DNA from: Luzula sylvatica
Lineage: Eukaryota > Streptophyta > Magnoliopsida > Poales > Juncaceae
DNA: 64,000 nucleotides
Reading direction: 5' to 3'
Assembly: GCA_946800325.1 (NCBI GenBank)
Contig: OX326959.1
Span: 25,861,447 to 25,925,446, forward strand
Positions within the stretch are counted from its first letter, which is position 1, and the number at the start of each line of letters is the position of its first letter. Below, piece after piece: positions 30,873-41,803 of this stretch. A model generated the notes under the pieces. The model was not told the DNA's origin. It ran no database searches and saw only the letters and a program-made list of their open reading frames with translations. The translations under genes were made by a program, and so were the position numbers.

Positions 30873-33781
30873 TTACAGTTGTAATAGAGCATTCCCATCA
30901 TCATCACCCTCTGAAATCTTATCATGCATATTCTTATCATCACCCTCCGAGTCGTTATCGTGAATATTCTTATCACCACTCTCTGAAACCTCAATCGAAT
31001 CGGAATCGGAATCTACCGTCCTTTTATTAAGCCATTCAATTATGTCTTTGAAAACGAGATCAATATTTTCGCTTGGTTCGCCGGTAGTTATGGCGTGCCA
31101 CATGCCCGGGTAGAGTTTAAAGGTCTTATCTTTGCTCTTGGCTGACTCGAAGAGGGTCCGACTTCCAGACGGGTCAATAATTTTATCATCTGCTCCATGT
31201 AGAACGATGAATGGCAAAGATACCTAATATATCAACCATTAATTACATGTATAATTTTATGATTTGGGAAGTTCTATGATACACTTTCTTAAAAAATATT
31301 TTGAATATTTAACAATTAATTGTATTTTATAAGAATATATCATAAAACTCACCTTTTAAAAATTTCTTTTCTTCAAATAAACAACACAAATTTCCTATTT
31401 ACCATAATATTATTTGATAAATACACCGAGACCTTACTTTAAATACTCATTGATTAATAATTACTTAAAATACTCTTAAAAAAAAAATATCGGGTGCATG
31501 ATAGAAGACTCTTTTTTTAGGGTATTAAGATTTAAACATAGAACTAAGTTTTTATATACCTTATCAAGGTTTTTCTCGATGTCAATGCTAGCATTGACGA
31601 CGTTGTAGGTAGAGGTGGCAATCGGGCGGGTCGGGTCGGGTTCGGGTCGGGTCATTTCGGATTCGGGTCGTTTCGGGTTGCGGGTCATTCGGGTCATCGG
31701 GTCGTTCGGGTCGCGGGTCGTTCGGGTTTCGGGTCGTTCGGGTCGCGGGTCGTTTCGGGTTTCGGGTCGTTCGGGTTTCGGGTCGTTCGGGTTCGGGTCG
31801 TTTCGGTTTTCGGATCGTTCGGGTCCGGGTCGTTTCGGTTTTCGGGTCATTCGGGTCCGGGTCGTTTCGGTTTTCGGGTCATTCGGTTTCGGGTCGTTTC
31901 GGTTTCGGGTCATTCGGGTCTTGGCTATATTGATTTTTGGGTAATTCGGATTTCGCAAAATTTGATTTCGAATTAATTGATTTTCCAAAAATTTAGTTTT
32001 CGGATAATTCGGGATTTTTTTAGCAATATTATATTAATTTTAACAATAATATTTTAATTTTCGGGTCATTCGGGTCGTGAGTTTCGGGTCTTTCGGGTTT
32101 CAGGTTAGTTCGGGTTTCGGATCGTTCGGGTTTCGGATCATTCGGTTTCGGGTCAATTTCGGGTTCGGGTCATTCGTGTTCGGTTTCTGGTTCGGGTTCG
32201 GGTCGTTGACTTTTCAACATTTTCGGATCGGGTCGGGTTCGGGCGGGTCGGGTCAGATTTTGCCAGCTCTAGTTGTAGGCGGTCTTCAGGCGAGGCCTCC
32301 CCTTGTAGCAGTAAGGATTATTTCGTACCTAATTAGAGGGAAACAAATATGTACCGATTCAAAATTCATAACGAGATAACTCAAAATTATATAGTAGATA
32401 TATCTAGGCTTATGCTAGATCGAATAATTCAATAATCTGCTTATTCACCTCATTGCGATATTCTGGGTTCTTGATCCCGTTATCGATGAAGTCATTGAAC
32501 GGGATCGCCTTCAAAGTCGGAGTTATATGGCATAGTACTGTTAAGGCACCCACCACAAATCGAGAAGGCCTCAAATTGTCAGCAATCTAGCCAAAAATCA
32601 AATTTCAATTTTAATTCATGTTGTACATAGGAACTTTTTCTAAATAACTCAACATGTAAATTATTGTAGTTGGTTTTGAAAAATAAAATTATAGTGACTG
32701 AAATTTGTAAAAAATAGACTTTTTGAGTTTGTGTTAGTAAAAAGTTCTGAAAAATATATATATTTTTTCTTTTAGTTTTCAATTCGAGGCGAAATTAATT
32801 TTTTGTTTTTTGTGCCTTGTTTTTGAAATAGAACAGATATTTCCAACCTCTTGTATTCGATTCTTTTAGGTTGTACAAATCAAAATATTAGAATACAATA
32901 TTTTTTTTAAAAAAATCAATTTTTTTCCCCAGGAAATATTGTGATTAATCAAGTGATCAATATATAATTAATTACCTTACACATGGGTGAAATATGGATT
33001 GCACCATCCCAATAACTAGGTTTCTTTCTATGAAGATATATAGCAACTGCCCCGCCCATTGACTCTCCATACAAAAATCTCAATTTCCCCTTATTCTCTT
33101 TCTGTTCTGCAAACATACACAATAAATCAGAAAAAAGAAAAGACAAAATAAGCCATTTGAATATCGAAATGGATTAGATATTTAAATTTACACATGCCAC
33201 ATATGTTTATGAAATAATCATCGCAATCATGGAGTAAATTTTCGAAGCTCGAGATGTATCCTTGCAATCCTGCAGATTTACCATGACCTTCGTAATCAAT
33301 ACCATAAACAGCATATCCCTCATTTGCGAGTCTGATACCAGTACCTAAATTATCAGAAAAGAGTTATGATTTTAGATAACATATTAATGAATATATTAAT
33401 TGTCATTTTGTTTATAAAAGATTTTCATGATAAAATTCGGGTAGCTACCTCTCAGTGTGATGCTACATTCCAGTCCATATGCTAATTAACGAGCATTACG
33501 AAAGTATCAATACAAATAAAAGAAGTAAGATTCAAATTGACAATGATCGACTCGAGGAATCCAATTGAAATTACCGTGACAAATAAAGACGAGTGCTTTT
33601 GGTTTTGTATTGAGGGGAATCCATCGGCACGTAAAAAGCTTCATTCCTCTTTCGTTATATATGTATTCCTACATTGATTTTAAGAAATAGGTTGCATCAA
33701 AATTTGCATTTTCAGTATTCAAAAAATACCAAAAATAAAAAATAAAAAATAAATTACCTCTTCATATCTGATTGCTGCCAT
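30873..33781 (-). pseudogene. monoacylglycerol lipase-like paralogue, exon 7 split by a transposon
   Basis: A second MAGL-type alpha/beta hydrolase with the same exon plan as the gene at 21072-23471. Coding exons: 33781-33758, 33668-33575, 33481-33449, 33344-33198, 33106-32976, 32586-32449, then exon 7 in two pieces (32328-32280 and 31609-31560) around a 662-bp insertion, and 31223-30873. Exons 2-6 have exactly the lengths of their paralogues. Motifs: FICHA, GIDYEGHGKSAGLQGY, GESMGG nucleophile elbow, HGADDKIID and LYPGMWHA, so the triad is present. Without the insertion exon 7 is 99 bp in frame and the protein would be about 338 residues. The C-terminus carries an extra acidic Asp/Ser/Glu tail with a repeated DKNIHD/DKNMHD phrase. 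The exon 4 donor reads GC rather than GT. As it stands the reading frame is broken by stops inside the insertion, so this copy is probably non-functional unless the insert is spliced out or excised. Confidence 0.85.
31610..32271. mobile_element. hAT-type element inside a lipase exon
   Basis: A 662-bp insertion with 12-bp terminal inverted repeats TAGAGGTGGCAA and TAGAGCTGGCAA (one mismatch) and a perfect 8-bp target duplication GTTGTAGG (31602-31609 and 32272-32279). The terminus resembles known plant hAT MITE ends such as nDart. The interior is dominated by GGGTCGTTCGGGTTTC repeats. No transposase. It lies within coding exon 7 of the minus-strand lipase gene, between the codons for Tyr-Asn and Val-Val. 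Confidence 0.93.
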
Positions 33782-35027
33782 GAGAACCGAATTGGAGGAT
33801 TGTATTTTATTAGAATTTACTTTGGGTGTGTGGGTTTTAAGAATTAGGGGTTTTATGCAGCTAGTAATTGTTTACTGTGTATATATCTGACTTGTCAATG
33901 TGAAAAAGAAGTTTAATTATTATTTAAGGAGATATAACCAATCAATTGGTTGCAATACTGGAAGTTTCAAGCTTGAGAAACTGGTACGTGGAGAACCAAC
34001 TCGTTTTTGGTTTAGTCAAATTTAGGGTCTCATGTGCAATTTGAGTGTACAGTACTACGCAATAATACATTGAAATAAAGTATTTACTTATTAAATATTT
34101 AACTCATATATGAAATTTTTCGATCAATAATATAATAATTTTGAGTATACTCACTTATGTGCATAATGGTTCTAATTACTAATTCTAAGCAAGAACATTG
34201 TTGTGTAGTAATTAACAAATATAAGTGCCACAATAGATCAATTCCATAGTCCAAAATATATCCGTTAGGCATTTTGTAGTCCAATTGGGGCTGCAAAACG
34301 AAACAAGTCAAACTTGGATGATAACATCTTAACTTGAAAAAAGAAACAATAAAAAAGGAGGAACTTACAAACTTCTTTATATTAATTAAAAACAAACTCA
34401 AACTTATTCTCAGGTTTTAGTGGACTAATTTGCATCTTTCTTTTTAACACAATACATATCCAGTTGTGGTTCTTGACCAAATCTCTGTGACTTATCTAAA
34501 TCTGGTCATGTTATATTTATTGTAAATACTAAATAGATAACCTTCTACACTTTAATATTAATATAAAAGAAAGTTTACGATAGACTCATTTTTTACGATA
34601 GATCCTTTTTCGAGAAATATTTAAAAATATTTTAAATGTTCATCAATTAATTATATAGAATTTTTATTTTGCATAATATTAAATGATAAATATACGTTTG
34701 AATTTTATAAATATTTTTATTAGTCAACAAATATTCAAAATATTTTTTTGAAAAAAATTATATCTTAAGAAAATGAGTTTATCAAGTTGAACTTATTATT
34801 TCAAACTTATGTATGCTTTATTTTTTATAACTAATGGATAACTTTGGACCTTGATTTGTTTGAGATTACTAACCCATTTAGCCCAAGTATCACCATGGAT
34901 CAAAAGAGCAAGATTAAATTATAGTCCATTCATCACTACAACATATCAATAATACAAACTCCAATATTTATCATAAATGCATCTTGTTGTAATTATCTTC
35001 TCATTATATTGTTATATACTCTTGTAT
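33782..35027. other. intergenic, includes the promoter of the second lipase
   Basis: On the minus strand a TATA-like GATATATACAC lies near 33872-33884, about 90 bp above the ATG at 33781. The rest is AT-rich with no recognised gene. Confidence 0.45.
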
Positions 35028-35035
35028 ATAAATAC

Positions 35036-35459
35036 CAGTGTTTTAAATAGCGGCGCTGTAGCGCCGCTATAGCGGGTTTTGGGAGACAAACGCTGCATCG
35101 CTTCGGAATATAGCACTGTAGCGTTTTGTTCCGCTGCAACGCTATAGCGGACCGCTATAGCGTTGAAGCGTTCAATTATAGCGTCCGTAGCGACGCTATA
35201 GCGTGATGATGATTATTATTATTATTATTGTTGTTGTTGTTGTTGTTATTAAATAATAATCACTATTATCATTACACAATAATAATAATTGTTATTAAAT
35301 AATAGTAATAATATTAATAATAATTATTATTATAATTATTATTGTTATTATTATTATTGGTACTAAATAATAATAACAATAATAATAATAATTAATATTA
35401 TTAGTATAAAATAATAATTATTGTTATTTAATAATAATAATAATAATGACAACGATACA

Positions 35460-35494
<35 letters not shown>

Positions 35495-35534
35495 TAATAA
35501 TAATAATAATAGTAATAATAATAATCATACTTAC

Positions 35535-35571
<37 letters not shown>

Positions 35572-35940
35572 GGAAAAATGAGATAATAACAACATCAACA
35601 ACAACTATTAATAGCCTTATTATAATGACAATAATTACAATAATAAAAAGAAAAATAAAAGTAATAATAATAATAATAATAATAATAATATATTTTTTTT
35701 AGAGATGAATTTTAATTTATGTTAGTTTGCGAGGTTGATATAAAAATGCATTCAACATAATTTTATTTATAATATTGGACCGCTAATTTATATTTATATT
35801 TGTATTGTAGTATTATAAAAATAATAATTTCGATCAAAAATCCGCTGTGATGGTGAAGCGGCGCTATATCGCCCGCTAACGCTAAACGCTAAATTAAACG
35901 TCAAAACGCTGCATGCCGCTGCACGCTATTTAAAACATTG
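35036..35940. mobile_element. hAT-like element, TAGCGC-type subterminal repeats
   Basis: A 905-bp element starting CAGTGTTTTAAATAGCGG and ending CGCTATTTAAAACATTG, with a perfect 8-bp target duplication ATAAATAC (35028-35035 and 35941-35948). Subterminal sequence consists of interleaved GCGCTATAGCG and GTAGCGC motifs. The middle is a long AAT/ATT microsatellite. No transposase. Confidence 0.92.
35206..35695. repeat. AAT/ATT trinucleotide microsatellite
   Basis: Nearly 500 bp of interrupted ATT, AAT, GTT and TAC triplets within the hAT-like element. The open frame across it is runs of Asn, Tyr and Ile and is an artefact. Confidence 0.95.
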
Positions 35941-36111
35941 ATAAATACTCTTAAGTCTCTAATTATACATACATTTTTTATTTGCTATTTATATAATATT
36001 CCACAACACTATAATCACAAGTCTCTCCTTGATAAAAAAAAATGTAAAAACAAAGAGAAACCAACACACAAAGCATTATGATTAATCATGGCCGAAAAGA
36101 GTTCGAAACTT

Positions 36112-37698
36112 TCAGGAACCAGAACCAGAACCATTATACAGCCTCATAATTCGATCCTTAAGATCCTCCGGAGAGAATTTAACCTCAAAAAATTCCCCAT
36201 AAATCAGGTACCAACCACGGTAGACCGACACGATCATTGCTTGAACTGCCAGCCTGGCCTCCTCTCTCATTGCCACATCAGCAATGACCCATCCTTCCCT
36301 TTCTTTCATCACTTTATCGAAAACCATCTCGAATTCTCTTATTTTCTCTACATCTTCTTCTTTCGCCGGTACAATCAATGATAGCTCGGCCCATCCAGAT
36401 CTTACGTGACTGTCCATATATCGGCGTGCTTTTGTCATATGATTATTCAGCCATTCTTCACCTAAGATCCCTTTTAATCCACTATTTTGTACTTTGTAAA
36501 CAATATATTGAAGATTGTTTGTAAGGAATAGATAAGATAATGCCCCATCATCACGATAACTCGCCGCCTTAGAGTCGAGCTTGCATAGCAAGATAAAGAT
36601 TATCCATGCAACGCGTACCGAAACCAATGATTCGTATTTTACATTAGATAGTTCAAAAAGTGAAGGATCGCTCTCGATGGGCATATCCGCAAATATTTCA
36701 TGAAGACAACTCTCATAATCAGAGAGAAACACTAAGTAGTTCATCACATACTTACTTAACGGGTGTATTTCACTGCTTGATACTCCCGCGGATTTTACAG
36801 GATCCTTTTTAATTGCAGATTCAAGATCCAATATTGTCGATCTTATTATATTAGACAGATTCTCGATAGATGATATAACATGTGATCTTATAGTCCTCAT
36901 CGACCGATTCGATTCGGGCTCGAAAATCAATTCAGTGTCGTCTAACAGAGTGGTTATAGTACTATACATATCCAAAAATGAAAAGAGTTTCTCTGGTGAA
37001 GGTTTAACATGCAGGGAAACCGACTCCGAAAAGACGAACAATTCAAGGGCCTTTTCGTAAATAATACTCAAAAATATATCATCACGTAACGGTTTACCTG
37101 ACGTTAGGAATACTTCGTCACATAATTGTCGCTCGTTCAAGAAGATCGAACGTATCACAACAGGAATCGTATCTACCCAAGATTTGATCCGAGGGCACAA
37201 AATCTCCCATTTAACTTTATGCAAGTTTTTCGATTGACCCGTTGGATCGAATCCAAGTCCGGCTATTCGAGAAGACATGGTTGAACTACGAACGGATGTG
37301 TATATGGTTACACACTCCTTAGTGTACCCAGTTGAGATCATAGTTTCGACAATGGAATGAATGGTGGAGATTGTGTTTGAAGGTGGCTCAACGGTTGAGA
37401 GCGAATCAAGGTGGTGTTTTAGCTCTCGGGTTAGATGGTTAACCGCGGATTGGAGAAGAGAGACTGTAGGTATGAGTTGATCATTGACGTGGGATTCTGA
37501 TGTTCCACCTCGCAATTTGGTGAGGTGGACAAGGTGAGAGTGGAGATCATTTGTGGCTTGAAGAAAGGATTGGTTGAGAGGGGTATGTCGATGCGTGTCC
37601 CGCTCGGAGATGGTAGAATGTACGACGGAGATCGAATGATAAATGGATGGAGGGAATGATTGTGAAGAGAAGAGATAGCCTAGTGTCTGTTTAGTCAT
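36112..37698 (-). CDS. exocyst subunit EXO70 family protein
   Basis: EXO70 proteins are peripheral subunits of the exocyst, which tethers secretory vesicles to the plasma membrane through PI(4,5)P2 binding. Plants have many isoforms, mostly single-exon. This frame is uninterrupted and encodes about 528 residues from the ATG at 37698. An in-frame ATG at 37785 would add 29 residues, but it is only about 20-25 bp below a TATA box at 37806-37813, too close to serve as the main start. The C-terminal two thirds carry the Exo70 domain: GLGFDPTGQSKNLHKVKWEI, then LCPRIKSWVDTIPVVIRSIF, LNERQLCDEVF, HPLSKYVMNYLVFLSDYESC, LGEEWLNNHMTKARRYMDSH and REFEMVFDKVMKEREGWVI. The usual N-terminal coiled region is short. 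It ends in a Gly-Ser repeat (NGSGSGS). It looks intact; the subfamily is uncertain. Confidence 0.9.
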   Translation of the reverse strand: MTKQTLGYLFSSQSFPPSIYHSISVVHSTISERDTHRHTPLNQSFLQATNDLHSHLVHLTKLRGGTSESHVNDQLIPTVSLLQSAVNHLTRELKHHLDSLSTVEPPSNTISTIHSIVETMISTGYTKECVTIYTSVRSSTMSSRIAGLGFDPTGQSKNLHKVKWEILCPRIKSWVDTIPVVIRSIFLNERQLCDEVFLTSGKPLRDDIFLSIIYEKALELFVFSESVSLHVKPSPEKLFSFLDMYSTITTLLDDTELIFEPESNRSMRTIRSHVISSIENLSNIIRSTILDLESAIKKDPVKSAGVSSSEIHPLSKYVMNYLVFLSDYESCLHEIFADMPIESDPSLFELSNVKYESLVSVRVAWIIFILLCKLDSKAASYRDDGALSYLFLTNNLQYIVYKVQNSGLKGILGEEWLNNHMTKARRYMDSHVRSGWAELSLIVPAKEEDVEKIREFEMVFDKVMKEREGWVIADVAMREEARLAVQAMIVSVYRGWYLIYGEFFEVKFSPEDLKDRIMRLYNGSGSGS

Positions 37699-37805
37699 TT
37701 TCGTCGGAGAGAGAGCGAAGTCGAAAGAATTACGAAGATATTCGAATTTAAAATAGAAAAAGCAATTAGGAATTGTTTTTATCATCTTTCTGTGAATTGT
37801 AGGTT

Positions 37806-37813
37806 TTTATATA
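37806..37813 (-). promoter_or_regulatory. TATA box of the EXO70 gene
   Basis: TATATAAA on the minus strand, in a CATTATATAAAAACC context. Transcription would start near 37775-37782, leaving a leader of about 80 bases before the ATG at 37698. Confidence 0.6.
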
Positions 37814-37819
37814 ATGGAG

Positions 37820-38427
37820 AGAATGCAAGCATGTCAATTTTTGTTTGGTCGGTGCATTCGTTTAATTAAACACTAGGTCAAATATGAGACCAGAACATTT
37901 GTACTTTGACATAGTCATTGCTTCGTTGGCGATTAGTTTCTTCAATGTCTTATGTTCTCCATTTTCAACAGAATTAGAGGGTTTATTTTTTTTTTCGAAG
38001 GAAAATCTAATTATGAATTTTTTTGTTTTATTTATTACTTGAACCTTAACTTTTGATATTTTATGGTAACAACTTTATCACTAGACTAAGTGATCATTGA
38101 CACTTCACAACCGAATTAGAGGATTTACTGTTGTGGCTAAAATCTATCTAAAATCAATTAGATGATTTCAGCAGATTATTGAATTTCTTTTTCTTCTTTT
38201 AAATGAAGTTAATTGTTACGAATGAATATATTTTGTTGATTTTTATTGGCATTGTGATGGTTATTATTTTTGTGATGTTAGTAAATGATATGAAATATTA
38301 AATAATACATGATTATGTTTTCGAGAAATTCAATAAAAGAAAAGCTAACATCGGGTAGGAATATTATTTTTGCGATTATTTTTATTGGCATTGTGATGGC
38401 ATTGAGATTTTGATAGAAGTATGAGAT
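37820..38427. other. EXO70 upstream region, no other feature
   Basis: AT-rich upstream sequence with a repeated phrase TTTTTATTGGCATTGTGATGG (about 38236 and 38379). No gene recognised. Confidence 0.45.
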
Positions 38428-38435
38428 AATTTAGA

Positions 38436-39030
38436 CAGTGTTGTAAATATCGGAAGTTGGAACGGGTCGGAATGGACAACGACAAAAGACGTGATTATTT
38501 CCGATGCTTCAATCACAATTTTGATTAATCAAAGACTAGTCGAAAATTAGTCGAAAAATTTAATTTGTCCATAATATTATATTTTTTTTAATTAAAAAAG
38601 CTAACATCACTAAAAAAATTAAATAGCATAACTTCAAATTTAAATTAAACTAATCCACGATCCATACAAAACATAAATACCACAATTCTAAATTCTAAAA
38701 CAATAACAAAATATATTTAAGTTCACATAAATATCAAGAAACATAAACAAAAAGAAAACGAACGCATAAACAAAATCAACATCCAAATTTGTTGGGTCGA
38801 TGTATCAAATTTATCATGGACAACTCTTCTCACATCAGAATAATTATTATAGTTATTATGAAATTTGAGTATCAATAATGTTGAAAAAAGTCGAGTCAAA
38901 GCAGATTAAAATCGGACAAATACCGGAATAAAATCGGTTGACCGATTTGAACAATTGACTTGTCATTGTCGAATCGATGAACTGTGACTTCAAACTAGTC
39001 GATGACTAATTATGACTTTTACAAGCATTG
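38436..39030. mobile_element. hAT-like element, older copy
   Basis: Starts CAGTGTTGTAAATATCGG and ends CTTTTACAAGCATTG, the same terminal pattern as the four other elements of this set. The expected 8-bp target duplication is imperfect (AATTTAGA left, GTTCTAGA right; five of eight). Subterminal motifs are GGAACGGGTCGG near the left and GTCGAATCGATG-like near the right. 595 bp, non-coding, evidently older. Confidence 0.7.
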
Positions 39031-39869
39031 GTTCTAGATATGAAAAAATATATATAGCTCTCGAAATGAAATAATCAACTTGGATAATAATTTGGCTGAA
39101 CGATCCTCTCCAATTTGTTAGGAACACAGACGATGTCTTTTGAGTTTCCTTGGCCCAGAAATCATTAAGGAAAGATCTTGATTCAAATCAGGATTTTATA
39201 CATATTATTGTCTGTTATGTTGATATTCGACTAATTAATCAAAGAGTGATGATGTAGCTTGAAAGGGAATTATTAGAATTAATTATTTAAGCAATTCCAA
39301 ACTAGCCAAGAAAAGGAAGATTATTTGAAAATTTGGAAAGTCCAACGAGAGAGCAAAAGAGTATTAAGACTACGATAGGTTTCATCGTGAGAAGAATTTA
39401 TCAGTCATTATGAATTGAAATATCAAATCAACCAGTACTATTATTAGGCTTACAAAACTCAAAATAATAAATTTGAGTATCTCTTGTAAACTACAAATAT
39501 CAAATTTATTCGAAAATAACTTAACTTTTATCAAATTTATCCATTTTAAATTTAATATTAGTCAATAAAAAAGAAAATGTTGGACATACACTTATTCATC
39601 TCCTTAAAATCTTGATGACGTGAATATAATCTAACAAATTAAGAAATAACACATTAATTAATGATTTAACATTTTAATTTGATGTTCGATTATAAATTAA
39701 GATAATTAAATCATAAATTAAGATGTTAAATCATGTATTTATGTGTTAATTTTTAAGATGTTAAAACATATCCACGTGATTAAGACTCTTAGAAATAGTA
39801 CTAGAGATGTACATCGGTACTCATAATTTTTTTTTTTTTGAAAAGTTCAACACACAGAACAAAGAGTAA
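39031..39869. other. AT-rich intergenic with dispersed repeat copy
   Basis: Contains one copy (about 39363-39425) of a repeat with core ACGATAGGTTTCATCGTGAG, also present at about 40930-40985 and 41105-41165. No gene recognised. Confidence 0.5.
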
Positions 39870-40927
39870 TTTAGGGCCCGTTTGATTTGAGGAATTTATA
39901 GGGATTATGCAAATACGACATAAATATCTAGGATAAATCATATTTTGCTTGTTTGATTGGAAGGGCAATGATCGAATTTGAATTCTTGCTTCGTTGTCCT
40001 TTACAAATTTTTCTTCTCATCCAAAGTCTCGCAAAAATTGGGAAAACAATGTCTTGCTAACATATCAAATTATGTACTTTATTTCATTATATTAATATAA
40101 ATTAATTTATATTCCATTTTTATTTTAAATTTATTTTTTAAATAAACATATTATATGATTATAATAATTAATACTAATTAATTAAATCCAATAAATATAT
40201 ACTAATAAATATATAGTATATATATAACGTGTTCTTTATTTAATATATAATTTTTAATTATGTTATATTATCCTTTTTATTAAAATAATAATAACTAATA
40301 GTAAATAATTTCAATCAACAAACTAATAAACTAATATGGATTAGTCAATTAATATAAATACTTAATATTGAAAAAATATATAAATAAACTAATATGACTC
40401 TAAAATATAAAAAATGTTACATATAATATTTCTAATTAATATTATTTAATTAATATATATTATATTATTATGTAATGTATACAATTAATATAATATAATA
40501 TGTAGTATTAACATATTATATAATACTAATACAATAAAAATATAATTTAAATTTAATAATACAATATAATATAATAACAATAATTATTATTAATAAAATA
40601 ATAAAATAATATATATTATAGTGTAATATTAGTGTAATACAATACAATATAATATATTTAATGTTAATATAATATAATATATATTTTAATAATTATTAGT
40701 TAATATATAATATGATATATATTTGAAATAAAAAAATTCAATTCCTTCACAATAAACAATAAATTTTACTTTTCATTGTCTTTAATTCTACCACACCAAA
40801 CAACACATGCGAGAAATATATGTCTATCAAATAAGTCATTCTCACATCACTTTTCACATCATTTTTCTAGACAATACGAGAATCCTTCAATATCGTTCAA
40901 AGTCTCTTACATAAAACGGCCCCTAAA
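39870..40927. mobile_element. candidate DNA transposon with TTTAGGG(G/C)CCGTTT ends
   Basis: Left end TTTAGGGCCCGTTTGA at 39870 and right end, on the opposite strand, TTTAGGGGCCGTTTTA from 40927: fourteen of sixteen positions agree. GTTTGATT-like and CCAAACAACAC-like subterminal phrases recur in the arms. No clear target duplication was found, so the superfamily is not assigned. The interior (about 40130-40740) is almost pure A/T. Confidence 0.5.
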
Positions 40928-41170
40928 TGACTATGATAGGTTTTATCATGAGAAGAAATTATCCGAGTCATTATCAAGCTCAAAATAATAAATTTATCTT
41001 TTCTAAACTACAAATATCAAATTTGTCTTAACCTGTACTAGATTTATCCATTTAAAATTTAATGCTATCAAGAAAATGACGATCAGTTGAAAAGTTCAAA
41101 GAAAGTGCAAATTGCGTATAAGATTACGATAGGTTTATCATGAGAAGAACTTATCGGAGTCGTTATCAAT
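40928..41170. repeat. two copies of a dispersed ACGATAGGTTTATCATGAGA repeat
   Basis: Copies at about 40930-40985 and 41105-41165, related to the one at 39363. Each continues with AAGAACTTATCGGAGTCGTT-like and AATAATAAATTT-like sequence. The candidate transposon at 39870-40927 sits between the first and second copies, so the repeat may be an older tandem array it entered. Confidence 0.65.
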
Positions 41171-41803
41171 TGTAAAATCAAATCAACCAGGAGGTAGTTG
41201 TCGATATATTCGTAATGCTCTAATTTTTTTTCTCTTCCAAACTACAACTCAAAATTTAATTTGTATCTAATTTCCATAATATCAAACTTGTCGAAATTGT
41301 CATTTTGTGTATTTTTTTGTTAAACGTAACCAACAAAAATAATTTTGATATAATCAGAGTTTTCTAGGATAAATTTGATATTTTCAATTATTAAAAGGAT
41401 AAATTTGTTATTTTGAGCTATAGATATACCAAAAATTATATCTGATTGTTATATCTAATTTACAATACCAAAAAATTATCCCATATTATTATATCTAATT
41501 TAGGCCAAGTATGACTTTAGAGAGGAGTTAGAAAAAAAAACGCTATCTTAAAAAAATAAAGATCTACAAATAATTGACATAGCAGTAACAACAATTTCAA
41601 TCTACAAGAACAAAATTATTTAAACAAACATAAATTAAAGTATAATTAACAACAAAAACTAAACCCTGTTTACCAAAAAAATAACTATATAGGGAATTTT
41701 ACGAATATGCTTTATAAATATCTAAATTATAGAAATTTCCAAGGTTATTACGTAAAATATCCCCAAAATCTTGATCAAAAAGGAAGAGAAAAAAAAACTT
41801 ATT
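41171..41803. other. intergenic, 3' flank of the CAND-like gene
   Basis: AT-rich sequence leading to the stop of the minus-strand membrane-protein gene at 41804. No other feature. Confidence 0.45.

Noticed and set aside
31476..31988. Long open frame rich in Arg-Asn-Asp-Pro repeats
   Set aside because: It reads through the GGGTC repeats of the hAT element into the tail of lipase exon 7; no start or family.
31615..32260. Possible CRISPR-like regular repeats in the GGGTCG array
   Set aside because: Units are irregular, without unique spacers, in a plant genome and inside a TIR-bounded element.
35421..35702. Open frame of Asn/Tyr/Ile runs
   Set aside because: Pure translation of an AAT/ATT microsatellite inside a hAT-like element.
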